Source: Holophagales bacterium UBA5704 (GTDB taxonomy: Bacteria > Acidobacteriota > Thermoanaerobaculia > Multivoradales > UBA5704). Taken from it: a DNA stretch of 64,000 bases. The notes beneath the pieces are model-generated. The model was not told where the DNA came from. It did no database searches and was given only the letters and a program-made list of their open reading frames with translations. The DNA is taken from the NCBI GenBank assembly GCA_002420005.1, contig DIHE01000068.1, positions 1 to 64,000 on the forward strand. Direction: 5' to 3'. Positions 27,793 through 36,033 of the stretch are shown here, one piece after another (position 1 is the stretch's first letter; each line of letters begins with the position of its first letter). The translations under genes were made by a program, and so were the position numbers.

Positions 27793-27828
27793 AAAAACGC
27801 GACGCCCCGCCGGGGAAAGGGCGGGGCG
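27793..27828 (-). terminator. Attenuator hairpin between the riboswitch and btuB
   Basis: On the minus strand a perfect 9-bp stem, CGCCCCGCC / GGCGGGGCG, with an 8-base loop is followed after TCGCG by TTTTT. It lies downstream of the riboswitch and immediately before the btuB ribosome site, where it can terminate transcription in the ligand-bound state. Confidence 0.8.
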
Positions 27829-27895
27829 CGAAGTGCGAGGCGCGAACGCCTCCAGAAGCCCACACCCGCAACCCCGCAGGTGGCGTCGGATGGAT

Positions 27896-28085
27896 CGGCA
27901 GGTCTCCTGGCTTCCGGATCAAACCTACTCCCGGGCCTTCCCACGCGGGCAACCACAAGTGTGATCGAGCCGCGCAGTGGCGCGTTCCGGTTTCGTTCCC
28001 GGTGACAGTGGCGGGGGCCGCGCCGGATTTGCACCGGCTTCCCTCTTCGACCCGGACCCCCTTCGACGAGGGGAGCCGCGGGTCA
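27896..28085 (-). promoter_or_regulatory. Cobalamin riboswitch
   Basis: Reading the minus strand, the leader of btuB carries the conserved elements of the cobalamin aptamer in order: GGGAAGCCGGTGCAAATCCG, the B12-box-like CCGCCACTGTCACCGG, and the 3' block GGAAGCCAGGAGACCTGCCG. The element ends about 115 bases before the btuB start, with a terminator-like hairpin in between. It should sense adenosylcobalamin and repress the five-gene uptake operon. The exact 5' boundary is estimated. Confidence 0.95.
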
Positions 28086-28104
28086 CCGAACCATCAGGTG
28101 TGTC

Positions 28105-28132
28105 AAAGAAAAGGCCGCCCACGGCGGGCGGC
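28105..28132 (-). terminator. Intrinsic terminator of the gene at 28157-28672
   Basis: On the minus strand, GCCGCCC-GCCGT-GGGCGGC forms a 7-bp stem followed by CTTTTCTTT. It lies 25 bases past the upstream stop codon and separates that transcript from the riboswitch. A TTGACA hexamer directly follows (28101-28106) but has no matching -10 box. Confidence 0.8.
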
Positions 28133-28156
28133 TCGGGTACAACGGGTTCTGGGGAG

Positions 28157-28672
28157 CTACGGCCGGGGCCGGGAGCCGCTCGCCGTGCCGATCAGGCTCC
28201 CCGGGATGCCCTGTAACTGGGAAGGATCGACGAACTGCTTGATCGTGTAGCTCTGCTCGGCCTGGCGCCGGTCCATCTCCTGCTGCTGCTGCTCGACCAT
28301 CCGCTCGAGCGCCGCAGTGCGCGCGGCGTTCGCGGCATTCGGATCGTTCGGATCCCCACCGACCGCCGCCTCGGCCTCGGCATCGTTCGGCGCCATGCCC
28401 AGCTCGAACGTCTTGCTGTCGATCACCCGGCCATAGCCGGCGATCTGCGACTCGGAACGGACCTCGCGGATGTCCACCTGCGGCAGCCCGATCCAGTTCC
28501 CCTGCTCGGTCAAGAGCAGCACCATGCCCGGATCCCAGCTTGCCGCCTGCGGCTGATAGGCGGTCTCGAACGTCGTGCCGTTGTTGAGCGTCACGAAATA
28601 GACCTCCGCACCCGCCGGAGCGGCGCAGAGCGCGACGAGCATCAGGAACAGACAAGCCAGGGTCCTCTGCAT
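28157..28672 (-). CDS. Secreted protein of unknown function with Gln-rich helix
   Basis: This 171-residue protein has a Sec signal peptide (ACLFLMLVALCAAPAGA). A short beta-rich domain with LNNGTTFETAYQP and GNWIGLPQVDIREV resembles the small modules that handle C-terminal or leader segments in acidobacterial envelope proteins, but I cannot name it. Residues about 115-140 form a probable amphipathic helix rich in Gln and Glu (LERMVEQQQQEMDRRQ), and the C-terminus is Pro/Arg-rich. The ATG at 28672 has GGGAGGATG upstream. It has its own terminator. Confidence 0.7.
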   Translation of the reverse strand: MQRTLACLFLMLVALCAAPAGAEVYFVTLNNGTTFETAYQPQAASWDPGMVLLLTEQGNWIGLPQVDIREVRSESQIAGYGRVIDSKTFELGMAPNDAEAEAAVGGDPNDPNAANAARTAALERMVEQQQQEMDRRQAEQSYTIKQFVDPSQLQGIPGSLIGTASGSRPRP

Positions 28673-28732
28673 GACATCCTCCCGCGGCGGGCGACGCCGC
28701 ACTGGAAAGCTCGGCAAAGAATAGCACACCGA

Positions 28733-30043
28733 CTACGGTGTGAACGTCACCTTCAGATTCGAGTACTTGAAGCCGATCGGGGGGAAGTAGGCGTTGTCGA
28801 ACACCTCGCTCAGCCCGAAGATGATCCGCGTCTTGCCGTTCTTCGTCAGCGTGGCGGAGGTCCGGCCGTTCAAGGTCTCGACGACCGACCCGTTCTGGAA
28901 GAGCCGGAACGTGACCTGCCCGGCCACGGTGTCGTAGTCGATGACGATCCGGTACGTCTGGCGCGGGCGCCAGGGGCCGTTGTTGCGCCCCTGAAGCAGG
29001 ACCTCGTTGCCCAGGTCGAGCAGCGTCTTGGTCCGGTCGTTGCGCAGGATGAGGCTGTAGTAGAGCGTCCGGTCGGAGCGGCGCAGCTCGGAGAGACCGG
29101 TGAAGACGCCGTTCGGGAACGTGGCCGTGGCGAGGTCGAACTCCACCGTGGCCTTCTTGTAGGCCACCCCCTCCACCAGGGGAAGCTCGTATTCCTTATA
29201 GGAGGCGCCCAGCTTCGCATCGTGGAAGAGGCCCGCCACCTGGAAGACCATGGTCTCCGGATCGACGGGACCCCCGCCCCCTCCCAGAACGCTGGTGTCC
29301 AGGGCAGACGAAGCGGTGATGAAGTTGGTCTCCGGCCCACCGGCCTTGAAGACCACCGCATAGGGGAAGAACGATTTGGTGCAGGTGACGTCGAAACGTG
29401 CGTCGGAGACCGCCGTTTCCCCCAGCGTGGAGAGCGCGTTCTCGAAATGGCGCGTCGCGAGCGGCAAGACGCTGATCACCGACGTCTGGCCGATCTGGGT
29501 GCCGTTGGAACGGAAAGCCTTGATGGTGCACTGCGCCGCGGTGGTGGAGAGGTTGAGCAGGCCGAGATCGCTGATCGTGCCCCGGCTGGTGATCTCCAGA
29601 CCTTGGAGATGGGCGTTCGTATTCTCCTTGACCTTGTTGGCGCCGGAAGCCATCGGCACGTTGGCGCTCGACAAGATGGCGCCGTTGGTGCCGATTGCCT
29701 CGATCCGGGCGTTGATCACCAGCTGTGTCGCACCGCTGATTTCCACCATGCCGAGCGATCCGCTGGGCGCCACGCTGCCCAGGAGAAGCGTGCCACCCGC
29801 CGGAACCGTCAGCTCGGTGCCTGTGCCGGCCCCCACCGTGCCGTCCGTGTCCTTGCTGATGAAGCGGACGGAGAACTTGCGCGCGGCGGCGCTCGGGTTG
29901 CTGATCCAGACCTTGGTCTGGTAGGTGGTGGTGCCCACCACACGGTTGCTGGCGAAGGGAACGTAGACCTCGCCGGCCAGCGCCGGAAGGGCTCCGGCGA
30001 GGAAGGCGCACAGCGCGACGGCGGCCGTTTTCCAGCTCTTCAT
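28733..30043 (-). CDS. Secreted beta-rich protein of unknown function
   Basis: This 436-residue protein has a signal peptide (AAVALCAFLAGALPALAG). The N-terminal half opens EVYVPFASNRVVG..TYQTKVWISNPS and consists of Ig-like beta strands seen in secreted acidobacterial proteins. The segment around residues 255-262 is a Gly/Pro linker (GGGGGPVDP), and the C-terminal domain looks like a lectin-type jelly roll (YRIVIDYDTVAGQVTFRLF). No catalytic motif is visible. GGAGG precedes the ATG at 30043, and a sigma70-like promoter lies about 80 bp upstream. Confidence 0.7.
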   Translation of the reverse strand: MKSWKTAAVALCAFLAGALPALAGEVYVPFASNRVVGTTTYQTKVWISNPSAAARKFSVRFISKDTDGTVGAGTGTELTVPAGGTLLLGSVAPSGSLGMVEISGATQLVINARIEAIGTNGAILSSANVPMASGANKVKENTNAHLQGLEITSRGTISDLGLLNLSTTAAQCTIKAFRSNGTQIGQTSVISVLPLATRHFENALSTLGETAVSDARFDVTCTKSFFPYAVVFKAGGPETNFITASSALDTSVLGGGGGPVDPETMVFQVAGLFHDAKLGASYKEYELPLVEGVAYKKATVEFDLATATFPNGVFTGLSELRRSDRTLYYSLILRNDRTKTLLDLGNEVLLQGRNNGPWRPRQTYRIVIDYDTVAGQVTFRLFQNGSVVETLNGRTSATLTKNGKTRIIFGLSEVFDNAYFPPIGFKYSNLKVTFTP

Positions 30044-30123
30044 GCTTCTGGACCTCCAGCAAGGCTCGCGAGAGACGGCGGGCAAGGCGGGATGAGACAG
30101 CCGTTCCTCTTGAGTTTGAAAGG

Positions 30124-30153
30124 ATTGTAAGACGGGAACGTGTCGGGAGGCAA
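30124..30153 (-). promoter_or_regulatory. Sigma70-like promoter for the gene at 28733-30043
   Basis: On the minus strand TTGCCT (30148-30153) and TACAAT (30124-30129) are 18 bp apart, matching consensus at 4 and 5 of 6 positions. The position, about 80 bp before the ATG and after the stop of the TIR-NACHT gene, is reasonable. Confidence 0.45.
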
Positions 30154-30179
30154 GCACCGCCCTTGAACCTTACGAAAAG

Positions 30180-33100
30180 TCAAGAATCGAGGCTCGCGGC
30201 CGCCGCGGCGATTCGAAAGCCAAAGTCGAGGAACCGGTACCAGGCCGGGTCCCAGTTGCGGCACGCAGCCCGCAGGCACTCGGCAGAATCGAACCAGCCG
30301 CCGCCGCGAAGGACCCGGGGCACACCCTCTCGCGCGAGCTCCTCCCCCTCGATCGGATCGCCCGATCCGCCACCTTTTTCGGCCCGTTTCGCGTAGGCCG
30401 CCTCATAAGCGTCACGACACCACTCCCACACGTTGCCTGCCTGGTCGAGCGTGCCGAAGGGACCGCGTCCAGCCGGGAAGGAACCCACGGCCGCCGGCTG
30501 CCCCTTTTCGATGTCGAGGCCGAAGCACGCCCTCGTCGCGTCCGGCCGCTCGTTTCCCCAGGGATACTCACGTCCATCGGCGCCGCGCGCCGCGAATTCC
30601 CACTGCGCCTCGCTCGGCAGCATCACTTGGCGGCCCGACGCTTCTGTGAGCCAACGGCAGAACACTACGGCGTCCTTCCAACTAACCCCGACCACCGGCT
30701 GGTCCGGTGAGGAGAATCGGGGGTCACGCCAATAGCGGGGCTCTGGAGAACCGGTCTTTCCGAGAAACACAGCGTACTGCCGGTTCGTCACCGGCGTCTC
30801 GCCGAACCAGAAGGGAGAGATCTGCACTTTGTGCACCGGCCGCTCGGCTGCGGAGACGCTCCCTCCCATCTGAAACCGGCCACCGGGAACCCGGAGAAAG
30901 CGGATACCGGTGAGGGGCTCGGTGAAGACCTCAGGCGCGGCCCTGGTCGGCGGCGGTTTGATCAGCGCGTGCCGGATCACCCTGACGCAGTCGGCAGAAA
31001 GCCCTGAACCCAGATCAAGCCAGACGACTCCGCTCCATTCCGGCGGGAGAGACGGCGGCAGCGAGCTGCCGGGCAGTCGCAGGGCGAGCTTCACCGTGTC
31101 GCGTCGGCCAAAGATCCGCAGGCAGAGCTCCAGGTTCCGCTCTTCCCAGGGTGCCCTTCCGGCGGGTCCCCAGACGATCGCCGCGCCGTATGTCCGCTCG
31201 AAGTGCTCGGCATCGAGAAGTTCTTCTCCCGCAAGGTCGATGTGCAGCCCCGCCTTGCGCAGCGGCTCGGCGAGCGCCTGCGCTGCAGCCTGGTCGGCCG
31301 GATGGTGAAGGAGAAGGAGATCGATGGCCTCCGGGCCGGCCGTCGGGGAGGTAACACCGGACCCTGCAACGAGGCGCTGGGCGAGAGCGGCGACACTGGG
31401 GTCGGGGCTCGTTTGGAGCGCCGAGGCGGCGGCGAGGATCCGGGGCTCGGAACAGCCGAAGAGAAGCCGCAGCACGGCGGCCTGCCGTTCCGGGCTCTCG
31501 GTCGCATCGAGTGGCTTCAGAAAAGGCTCGAAGTCTCTTTCCGCCGCTTCGTCGAGGCAGGCGCGCAGGAGGTCTTCCCGTTCGAGCAGGGCCGGTGAGG
31601 CCAGCAGCCGGCCCAAGAGCGGAGCGAACAGGCGGCCCCCCGGGAGGCCCACCAGCAGAAGGAGAACTTCCTGCCACCACTTCTCGCGCCAGCGGGCTGC
31701 CACCTGGTCCAGAACCTCCTCACCCCGGCTGGCGACTTCGAGGGCGGTCAGGTACTCCTGCACACCGAGATGGAGAAAACCGTACTCTGCCGGAGCTGCC
31801 TCGACCAGGATGCCCGCGTCCCGGTGCAGCCAGTCGAGCACCGTGAAACCGATCGGCGGCTTGCCGAGGCACACCAGGCGCTGCTCGATCTTGTCGACCG
31901 CGTCGAGCCGGGCGAGGTCGTCGCGCCGGCCACTTTGGTGGAGGTCCCAGGCGAGAGAGCGCAGGACGGCGAGGGCCGTTTCAGGATCGAGGGGGGGCTC
32001 GGAGGGCGGCTCGATCTCGCCTTGCTTGGCGCGGCTCCATCGGCCGAGCAACACGCGCAGGCACTCCTCATAAAAGGCCACGCGTTGCCGGGGCATCTGC
32101 CCGCCTCGCAGCACGGTGACGCAGAGGAGGGTGAGGAGGAGTGGCGAGCCGATGAGGACCTTCCACGCCTGGGTGCCATAGCCGGGGCCGTCCAGAGCGG
32201 CCTGCAAGCGGTCGGCGGCACGGCGCGCATCCGCGGCCGGAAAGTCCGGCAACGCCCGCGGGGCTTCCCGAAACCACAGCTCGACCAGTTTGCGGCATTG
32301 GCCGGCGTCGAGAGGACGCACTTCTAAAGGAAGGAAGCGCTCGCCGAAGCGAACCCGCCGGCCGTAGCCGGCGAAGCGGCAGGAGATCGCGGCCCGCAAG
32401 GGGCCTTGGAGCTCCCAGTGAAGCGTCTCGCAGACCCGGGTACGCAGCGCTTCGTCGGAGATCTCGTCGAGGCCGTCGAGCAGCAGCAGAAGGCGGCCAT
32501 GTCGCCACAGTCGCTCGCCTAAATCAGCGGGGAGAGCTCCGCCACTCAGCTCGGCCAGCTCACGGGTAAGGAGGACTTCGAGCGGGTGGTCCTGCTCCAG
32601 ATCCGCCGCGGTCAGGCGGCGCAAGCGCAGGAAGACCGGCACCGTGCCCGCGGCGAGGCCGAGCGATACCGGATCGGCCAAGCAGAGGTGAAGGAGCTTC
32701 AACAGGGCGGTCGTCTTTCCCGCGCCGGGATGGCCGAGGATCAAGGCGTGCCGGCCGGCCATGTGCGGCGCCCGGAACGCCTCCTTCACCTCGAGGTCGC
32801 GCGCCTCCTCGGCGAGCCACCGAACCCGCTCCCTGGCAGAAGACTCTTCCCGATCGAGCCGCTCCGGGCGCCACCCGAAGCGCAAAGGAACGTAGACCTC
32901 CTCGAAGCGCATGCGGACGTCCCCCCGGCCCACCCCGACCAGGCTCAACCCCGATGACCTCTCGGCGGCCCAGGCGCGGTAGGCGGCGAACGAGGGCTCG
33001 CCGGCTTTTTCGCCACGGATGCCCCACTGCAGCCGATCGAGACCGGCTTCGGTCCATCCGTTGCGCAGGTCCACCCAGGTGAGCTCTTGCAGGAAGAGAG

Positions 33101-33416
33101 GCAACTCGGGCTCCTGCGCGGCGCCGGGGAGAAGCACCGGGATCACGGGAAGCTTGCGGCGAGCGAATTGAGAGAGCGCGGCCCGCATCTCCGGGATCTC
33201 CCAGGGACCGAGACCATCCTTGCCGACCAGGACGGCGGCGCAAGGGATGGATCGGATGATCTCTTCCAGCGCCTCTTGCCAGGGTCGGCCCGGAACGAGC
33301 TGGTCCTCGTCCAGCCAGACGGTGAGACCCCGGGCGCGCAGCTTCCCGGCGAGCTCGCGGACGGCGGGCTTGTCCTTGCTGTTGTGGCTCAGGAAGACGT
33401 CGAAGCCTTTGGCCAT
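30180..33416 (-). CDS. TIR-NACHT-TIR-like-FGE protein (NLR-type conflict/defence protein)
   Basis: This 1078-residue multidomain protein starts with a TIR domain (about 3-125: FDVFLSHNSKD, then PWEIPEM with Glu76 at the expected NADase position). A NACHT NTPase follows, with Walker A GHPGAGKTT (228-236) and Walker B LLLLLDGLDE (309-318). Residues about 440-690 form a helical, probably HEAT-like region. A second, degenerate TIR-like fold spans about 697-800. A formylglycine-generating-enzyme/C-type-lectin domain (about 835-1070) ends RVLRGGGWF..GFRIA. The copper-binding cysteines of real FGE are not in place, so this end is probably a ligand-binding domain. The family context suggests a STAND immune sensor: FGE-end recognition, NACHT oligomerisation, TIR effector. 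No clear ribosome site precedes the ATG. Confidence 0.88.
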   Translation of the reverse strand: MAKGFDVFLSHNSKDKPAVRELAGKLRARGLTVWLDEDQLVPGRPWQEALEEIIRSIPCAAVLVGKDGLGPWEIPEMRAALSQFARRKLPVIPVLLPGAAQEPELPLFLQELTWVDLRNGWTEAGLDRLQWGIRGEKAGEPSFAAYRAWAAERSSGLSLVGVGRGDVRMRFEEVYVPLRFGWRPERLDREESSARERVRWLAEEARDLEVKEAFRAPHMAGRHALILGHPGAGKTTALLKLLHLCLADPVSLGLAAGTVPVFLRLRRLTAADLEQDHPLEVLLTRELAELSGGALPADLGERLWRHGRLLLLLDGLDEISDEALRTRVCETLHWELQGPLRAAISCRFAGYGRRVRFGERFLPLEVRPLDAGQCRKLVELWFREAPRALPDFPAADARRAADRLQAALDGPGYGTQAWKVLIGSPLLLTLLCVTVLRGGQMPRQRVAFYEECLRVLLGRWSRAKQGEIEPPSEPPLDPETALAVLRSLAWDLHQSGRRDDLARLDAVDKIEQRLVCLGKPPIGFTVLDWLHRDAGILVEAAPAEYGFLHLGVQEYLTALEVASRGEEVLDQVAARWREKWWQEVLLLLVGLPGGRLFAPLLGRLLASPALLEREDLLRACLDEAAERDFEPFLKPLDATESPERQAAVLRLLFGCSEPRILAAASALQTSPDPSVAALAQRLVAGSGVTSPTAGPEAIDLLLLHHPADQAAAQALAEPLRKAGLHIDLAGEELLDAEHFERTYGAAIVWGPAGRAPWEERNLELCLRIFGRRDTVKLALRLPGSSLPPSLPPEWSGVVWLDLGSGLSADCVRVIRHALIKPPPTRAAPEVFTEPLTGIRFLRVPGGRFQMGGSVSAAERPVHKVQISPFWFGETPVTNRQYAVFLGKTGSPEPRYWRDPRFSSPDQPVVGVSWKDAVVFCRWLTEASGRQVMLPSEAQWEFAARGADGREYPWGNERPDATRACFGLDIEKGQPAAVGSFPAGRGPFGTLDQAGNVWEWCRDAYEAAYAKRAEKGGGSGDPIEGEELAREGVPRVLRGGGWFDSAECLRAACRNWDPAWYRFLDFGFRIAAAAASLDS

Positions 33417-33503
33417 GGGTGAAGGGAAGTCTAACCTGCCGGTCGCGCCGGCCGCACCTCCCGCTCGCAGTCGGCGCTCTTTTGGTTTAGGATTACGGCC
33501 CGC

Positions 33504-33989
33504 ATGTCACAAACCCAGAAACACCCCTCCGCCGTCGTGTGGAACTGGCGCGGCGGTAGCACGCAGGAAGACCGGCGGGCCCGCGAGGCGTCGCACGCCC
33601 GGAAGCGCGCTCTCTTCGGGGCGGCGATCGGCTTGACCGTCGCGGCGCTCCTGTTCTTCCTCTTCAAAAAACCGATCCTGGCCCAGGTGATCGCCGCGGT
33701 CGCCGTGCTCCTCTCCCTCCCCGGGCTGGTGGCGCCGCTGACCGCCGGCCGGGCCGTGGCGAAGGTCCTCGACCGCTTCGCCCATGGCGTCGGGCTGACC
33801 GTCACCTGGGTCCTCATGACCCTGCTCTACTATGTGTTGTTCCTGCCCGTCGGTCTCGTCCTGCGCGCAGGCGGCAAGCTGGGGATCACCCGCGGCTTCG
33901 ACCGGCGGCTGACGTCCTACTGGACCAACGTCGAAGAGAGAGAAAGGGCGCGGGCCGCGCGGGTCGAGCCCTACAGCCGGCAATTCTGA
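33504..33989 (+). CDS. SxtJ-like small membrane protein
   Basis: This 161-residue protein has three hydrophobic segments (about 36-54, 59-79 and 96-120), a basic N-terminal region with VVWNWRGGSTQEDRR, and a charged C-terminal tail after DRRLTSYW. Position and layout match SxtJ-family proteins, which lie directly before NodU/SxtI-type carbamoyltransferases. Its stop is 2 bp before the carbamoyltransferase ATG. The molecular role of SxtJ is unknown; a membrane anchor for the pathway is plausible. Confidence 0.75.
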   Translation: MSQTQKHPSAVVWNWRGGSTQEDRRAREASHARKRALFGAAIGLTVAALLFFLFKKPILAQVIAAVAVLLSLPGLVAPLTAGRAVAKVLDRFAHGVGLTVTWVLMTLLYYVLFLPVGLVLRAGGKLGITRGFDRRLTSYWTNVEERERARAARVEPYSRQF

Positions 33990-33991
33990 CC

Positions 33992-35827
33992 ATGAAGCTC
34001 CTCGGCATCAGCTGCTATTACCACGACTCCGCCGCCTGCCTCCTCGACGAGGGCCGCATCGTCGCCGCGGCCCAGGAAGAGCGCTTCACCCGCAAGAAGC
34101 ACGACGACGGCTTCCCCCTCCACGCCGTGCGCTACTGCCTGGCCGAAGGCGGCGTCACGAGCGCCTCTGAGCTGAGCGGCGTGGTGTTCTACGACAAGCC
34201 GCTGCTCAAGTTCCACCGCATCCTCGAAACCTATCTCGCCGTCGCGCCGCGCGGCTTGCGCTCCTATGTGCAGGCGGTGCCGCTCTGGCTGCGCGAGAAG
34301 CTGTGGATTCCGCCCCGCATCCACGAAGCGATGGAAGGGCTCGGGCTGGGCGGCGACGTGCCCATCTTCTTCACCGAGCACCATGAGTCGCACGCGGCGA
34401 GCGCCTTCTACCCCTCCCCGTTCGAGGAGGCGGCGGTGCTCACCCTCGACGGCGTGGGTGAATGGGCCACCACGACCATCGGTGTGGGCGAAGGCCACCG
34501 CCTGCGGCTGATCCGCGAGATCGCGTTCCCCCACTCGCTCGGCCTGCTCTACTCGGCGGTCACCTACTTCACCGGGTTCAAGGTCAACTCCGGCGAGTAC
34601 AAGCTGATGGGGCTCGCCCCCTACGGTGTGGGCCGCTACGCCGACATCATCAAGCGCGAGCTGATCGACGTCCGCGAGGACGGCTCGTTCCGCCTCAACA
34701 TGGACTACTTCGGCTATCTCGACGGTCTGGTGATGACCAACGACCGCTTCGCCGCCCTGTTCGGCGGGCCGGCGCGGTCACCCGAGTCGCGCATCACCCA
34801 GCGCGAGATGGACCTCGCGAAGTCGATCCAGGAAGTCACCCAGGAGATCGTGCTCAAGCTGGCGCGCCATGCGCGGGAGCTCACCGGCAAGCGCAACCTC
34901 TGCCTGGCCGGCGGCGTGGCGCTCAACTGCGTGGCCAACGGCGTGCTGCTGCGCGCCGGGATCTTCGACGACATCTGGATCCAGCCGGCGGCCGGCGATG
35001 CCGGCGGCGCCCTCGGCGCTCCGCTCGCCTACTGGCACAACGCGCTCGGCAAGCCGCGGACGGTGACCCCCGGCCGCGACGCCATGCAGGGCGCGCTCCT
35101 CGGACCCGAGTTCACCCGCGAGCAGATCCGCGAGTACCTCGACGCCAAGGGCTACCCTGCGGTCGAGCTGTCCGACGAGGAGTGGGCGCCGCGCGTCGCC
35201 GAGATCCTGGCCGGCGAGAACGTCGTCGGTCTCTGCCAGGGCCGCATGGAGTTCGGCCCCCGCGCCCTGGGCGGCCGCTCGATCGTCGGCGATCCGCGCT
35301 CGCCCAAGATGCAGTCGATCATGAACCTCAAGATCAAGTTCCGCGAGAGCTTCCGGCCGTTCGCGCCGAGCGTCCTCGAGGAACGGATCGGCGACTACTT
35401 CGAGCTGGACCGGCCGTCCCCCTACATGCTCCTGGTGGCGGACGTGGTGGAGAGCCGGCGCATCCCGATGCAGGGCGACGAGCGCAGCGAGAACCTCCTC
35501 GAATGGGTGAATCGCCTGCGCTCGGACATCCCCGCCGTCACCCACGTCGACTACTCGGCGCGCATCCAGTCGGTCCACCGCGAGGTGAGCCCGCGCTACT
35601 GGTCGCTCATCTCCGAGTTCGAGAAGCGCACCGGCTACGGAGTCATCGTCAACACCAGCTTCAACGTGCGCGGCGAGCCGATCGTCTGCACCCCCGAGGA
35701 CGCCTACCGCTGTTTCATGCGGACGGAGATGGATTACCTGGTGCTCGGCCCCTTCCTCCTCGACAAGAAGGCGCAACCCGCCTGGCAGGAGAAAGTGGAT
35801 TGGCGGCAGGACTATCAGCTCGATTAG
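33992..35827 (+). CDS. NodU/CmcH-family O-carbamoyltransferase
   Basis: This 611-residue enzyme transfers a carbamoyl group from carbamoyl phosphate through a carbamoyl-adenylate. The N-terminal Kae1-like domain shows LLGISCYYHDSAACLL, EERFTRKKHD, TEHHESHAASAFYPSPF and TLDGVGEWAT. The C-terminal YrdC-like/NodU domain shows GRMEFGPRALGGRSIVGDPR and NTSFNVRGEPIVCTPEDAY. The His motif in ESHAASAF matches the metal-binding region. The natural acceptor is unknown; the SxtJ and DUF5989 neighbours indicate the conserved three-gene cassette often found in polysaccharide or secondary-metabolite contexts. Confidence 0.94.
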   Translation: MKLLGISCYYHDSAACLLDEGRIVAAAQEERFTRKKHDDGFPLHAVRYCLAEGGVTSASELSGVVFYDKPLLKFHRILETYLAVAPRGLRSYVQAVPLWLREKLWIPPRIHEAMEGLGLGGDVPIFFTEHHESHAASAFYPSPFEEAAVLTLDGVGEWATTTIGVGEGHRLRLIREIAFPHSLGLLYSAVTYFTGFKVNSGEYKLMGLAPYGVGRYADIIKRELIDVREDGSFRLNMDYFGYLDGLVMTNDRFAALFGGPARSPESRITQREMDLAKSIQEVTQEIVLKLARHARELTGKRNLCLAGGVALNCVANGVLLRAGIFDDIWIQPAAGDAGGALGAPLAYWHNALGKPRTVTPGRDAMQGALLGPEFTREQIREYLDAKGYPAVELSDEEWAPRVAEILAGENVVGLCQGRMEFGPRALGGRSIVGDPRSPKMQSIMNLKIKFRESFRPFAPSVLEERIGDYFELDRPSPYMLLVADVVESRRIPMQGDERSENLLEWVNRLRSDIPAVTHVDYSARIQSVHREVSPRYWSLISEFEKRTGYGVIVNTSFNVRGEPIVCTPEDAYRCFMRTEMDYLVLGPFLLDKKAQPAWQEKVDWRQDYQLD

Positions 35828-35849
35828 GCAGCCCGATGAGGAGAAGGTC

Positions 35850-36014
35850 ATGCGCAAGCTCGGATATCTCGGTTCCCTGCTCGGCGAGCTCTGGCAGTTC
35901 GCCAAGCACAACAAGGTCTACTGGATCGTGCCCTTCGTGCTGATCCTCGGCCTGGTCATCCTCCTCGTGGTGACGAGCCAGGCGACGGCGCCGTTCATCT
36001 ATACGCTGTTCTGA
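35850..36014 (+). CDS. DUF5989-like small membrane protein
   Basis: This 54-residue product opens MRKLGYLGSLLGELWQF, continues AKHNKVYWIVPF and has one transmembrane helix (about 29-45). GAGGAG is well placed before the ATG at 35850. The gene follows the carbamoyltransferase by 22 bp, the invariant place of DUF5989 in SxtJ/carbamoyltransferase cassettes. Function is unknown; it is presumably a subunit or anchor. Confidence 0.85.
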   Translation: MRKLGYLGSLLGELWQFAKHNKVYWIVPFVLILGLVILLVVTSQATAPFIYTLF

Positions 36015-36033
36015 GCCGGGGGGCCTCGGTCCC

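Noticed and set aside
25895..27793. A plus-strand open frame of about 630 codons
   Set aside because: It is a shadow of btuB; no domain is recognisable.
28078..28106. Promoter for the riboswitch transcript from TTGACA at 28101-28106
   Set aside because: No -10-like hexamer occurs at 16-18 bp on the minus strand.
30180..30500. Diversity-generating retroelement at the FGE end
   Set aside because: No reverse transcriptase and no second copy of the 3' region could be seen within the window, so only the possibility is noted.
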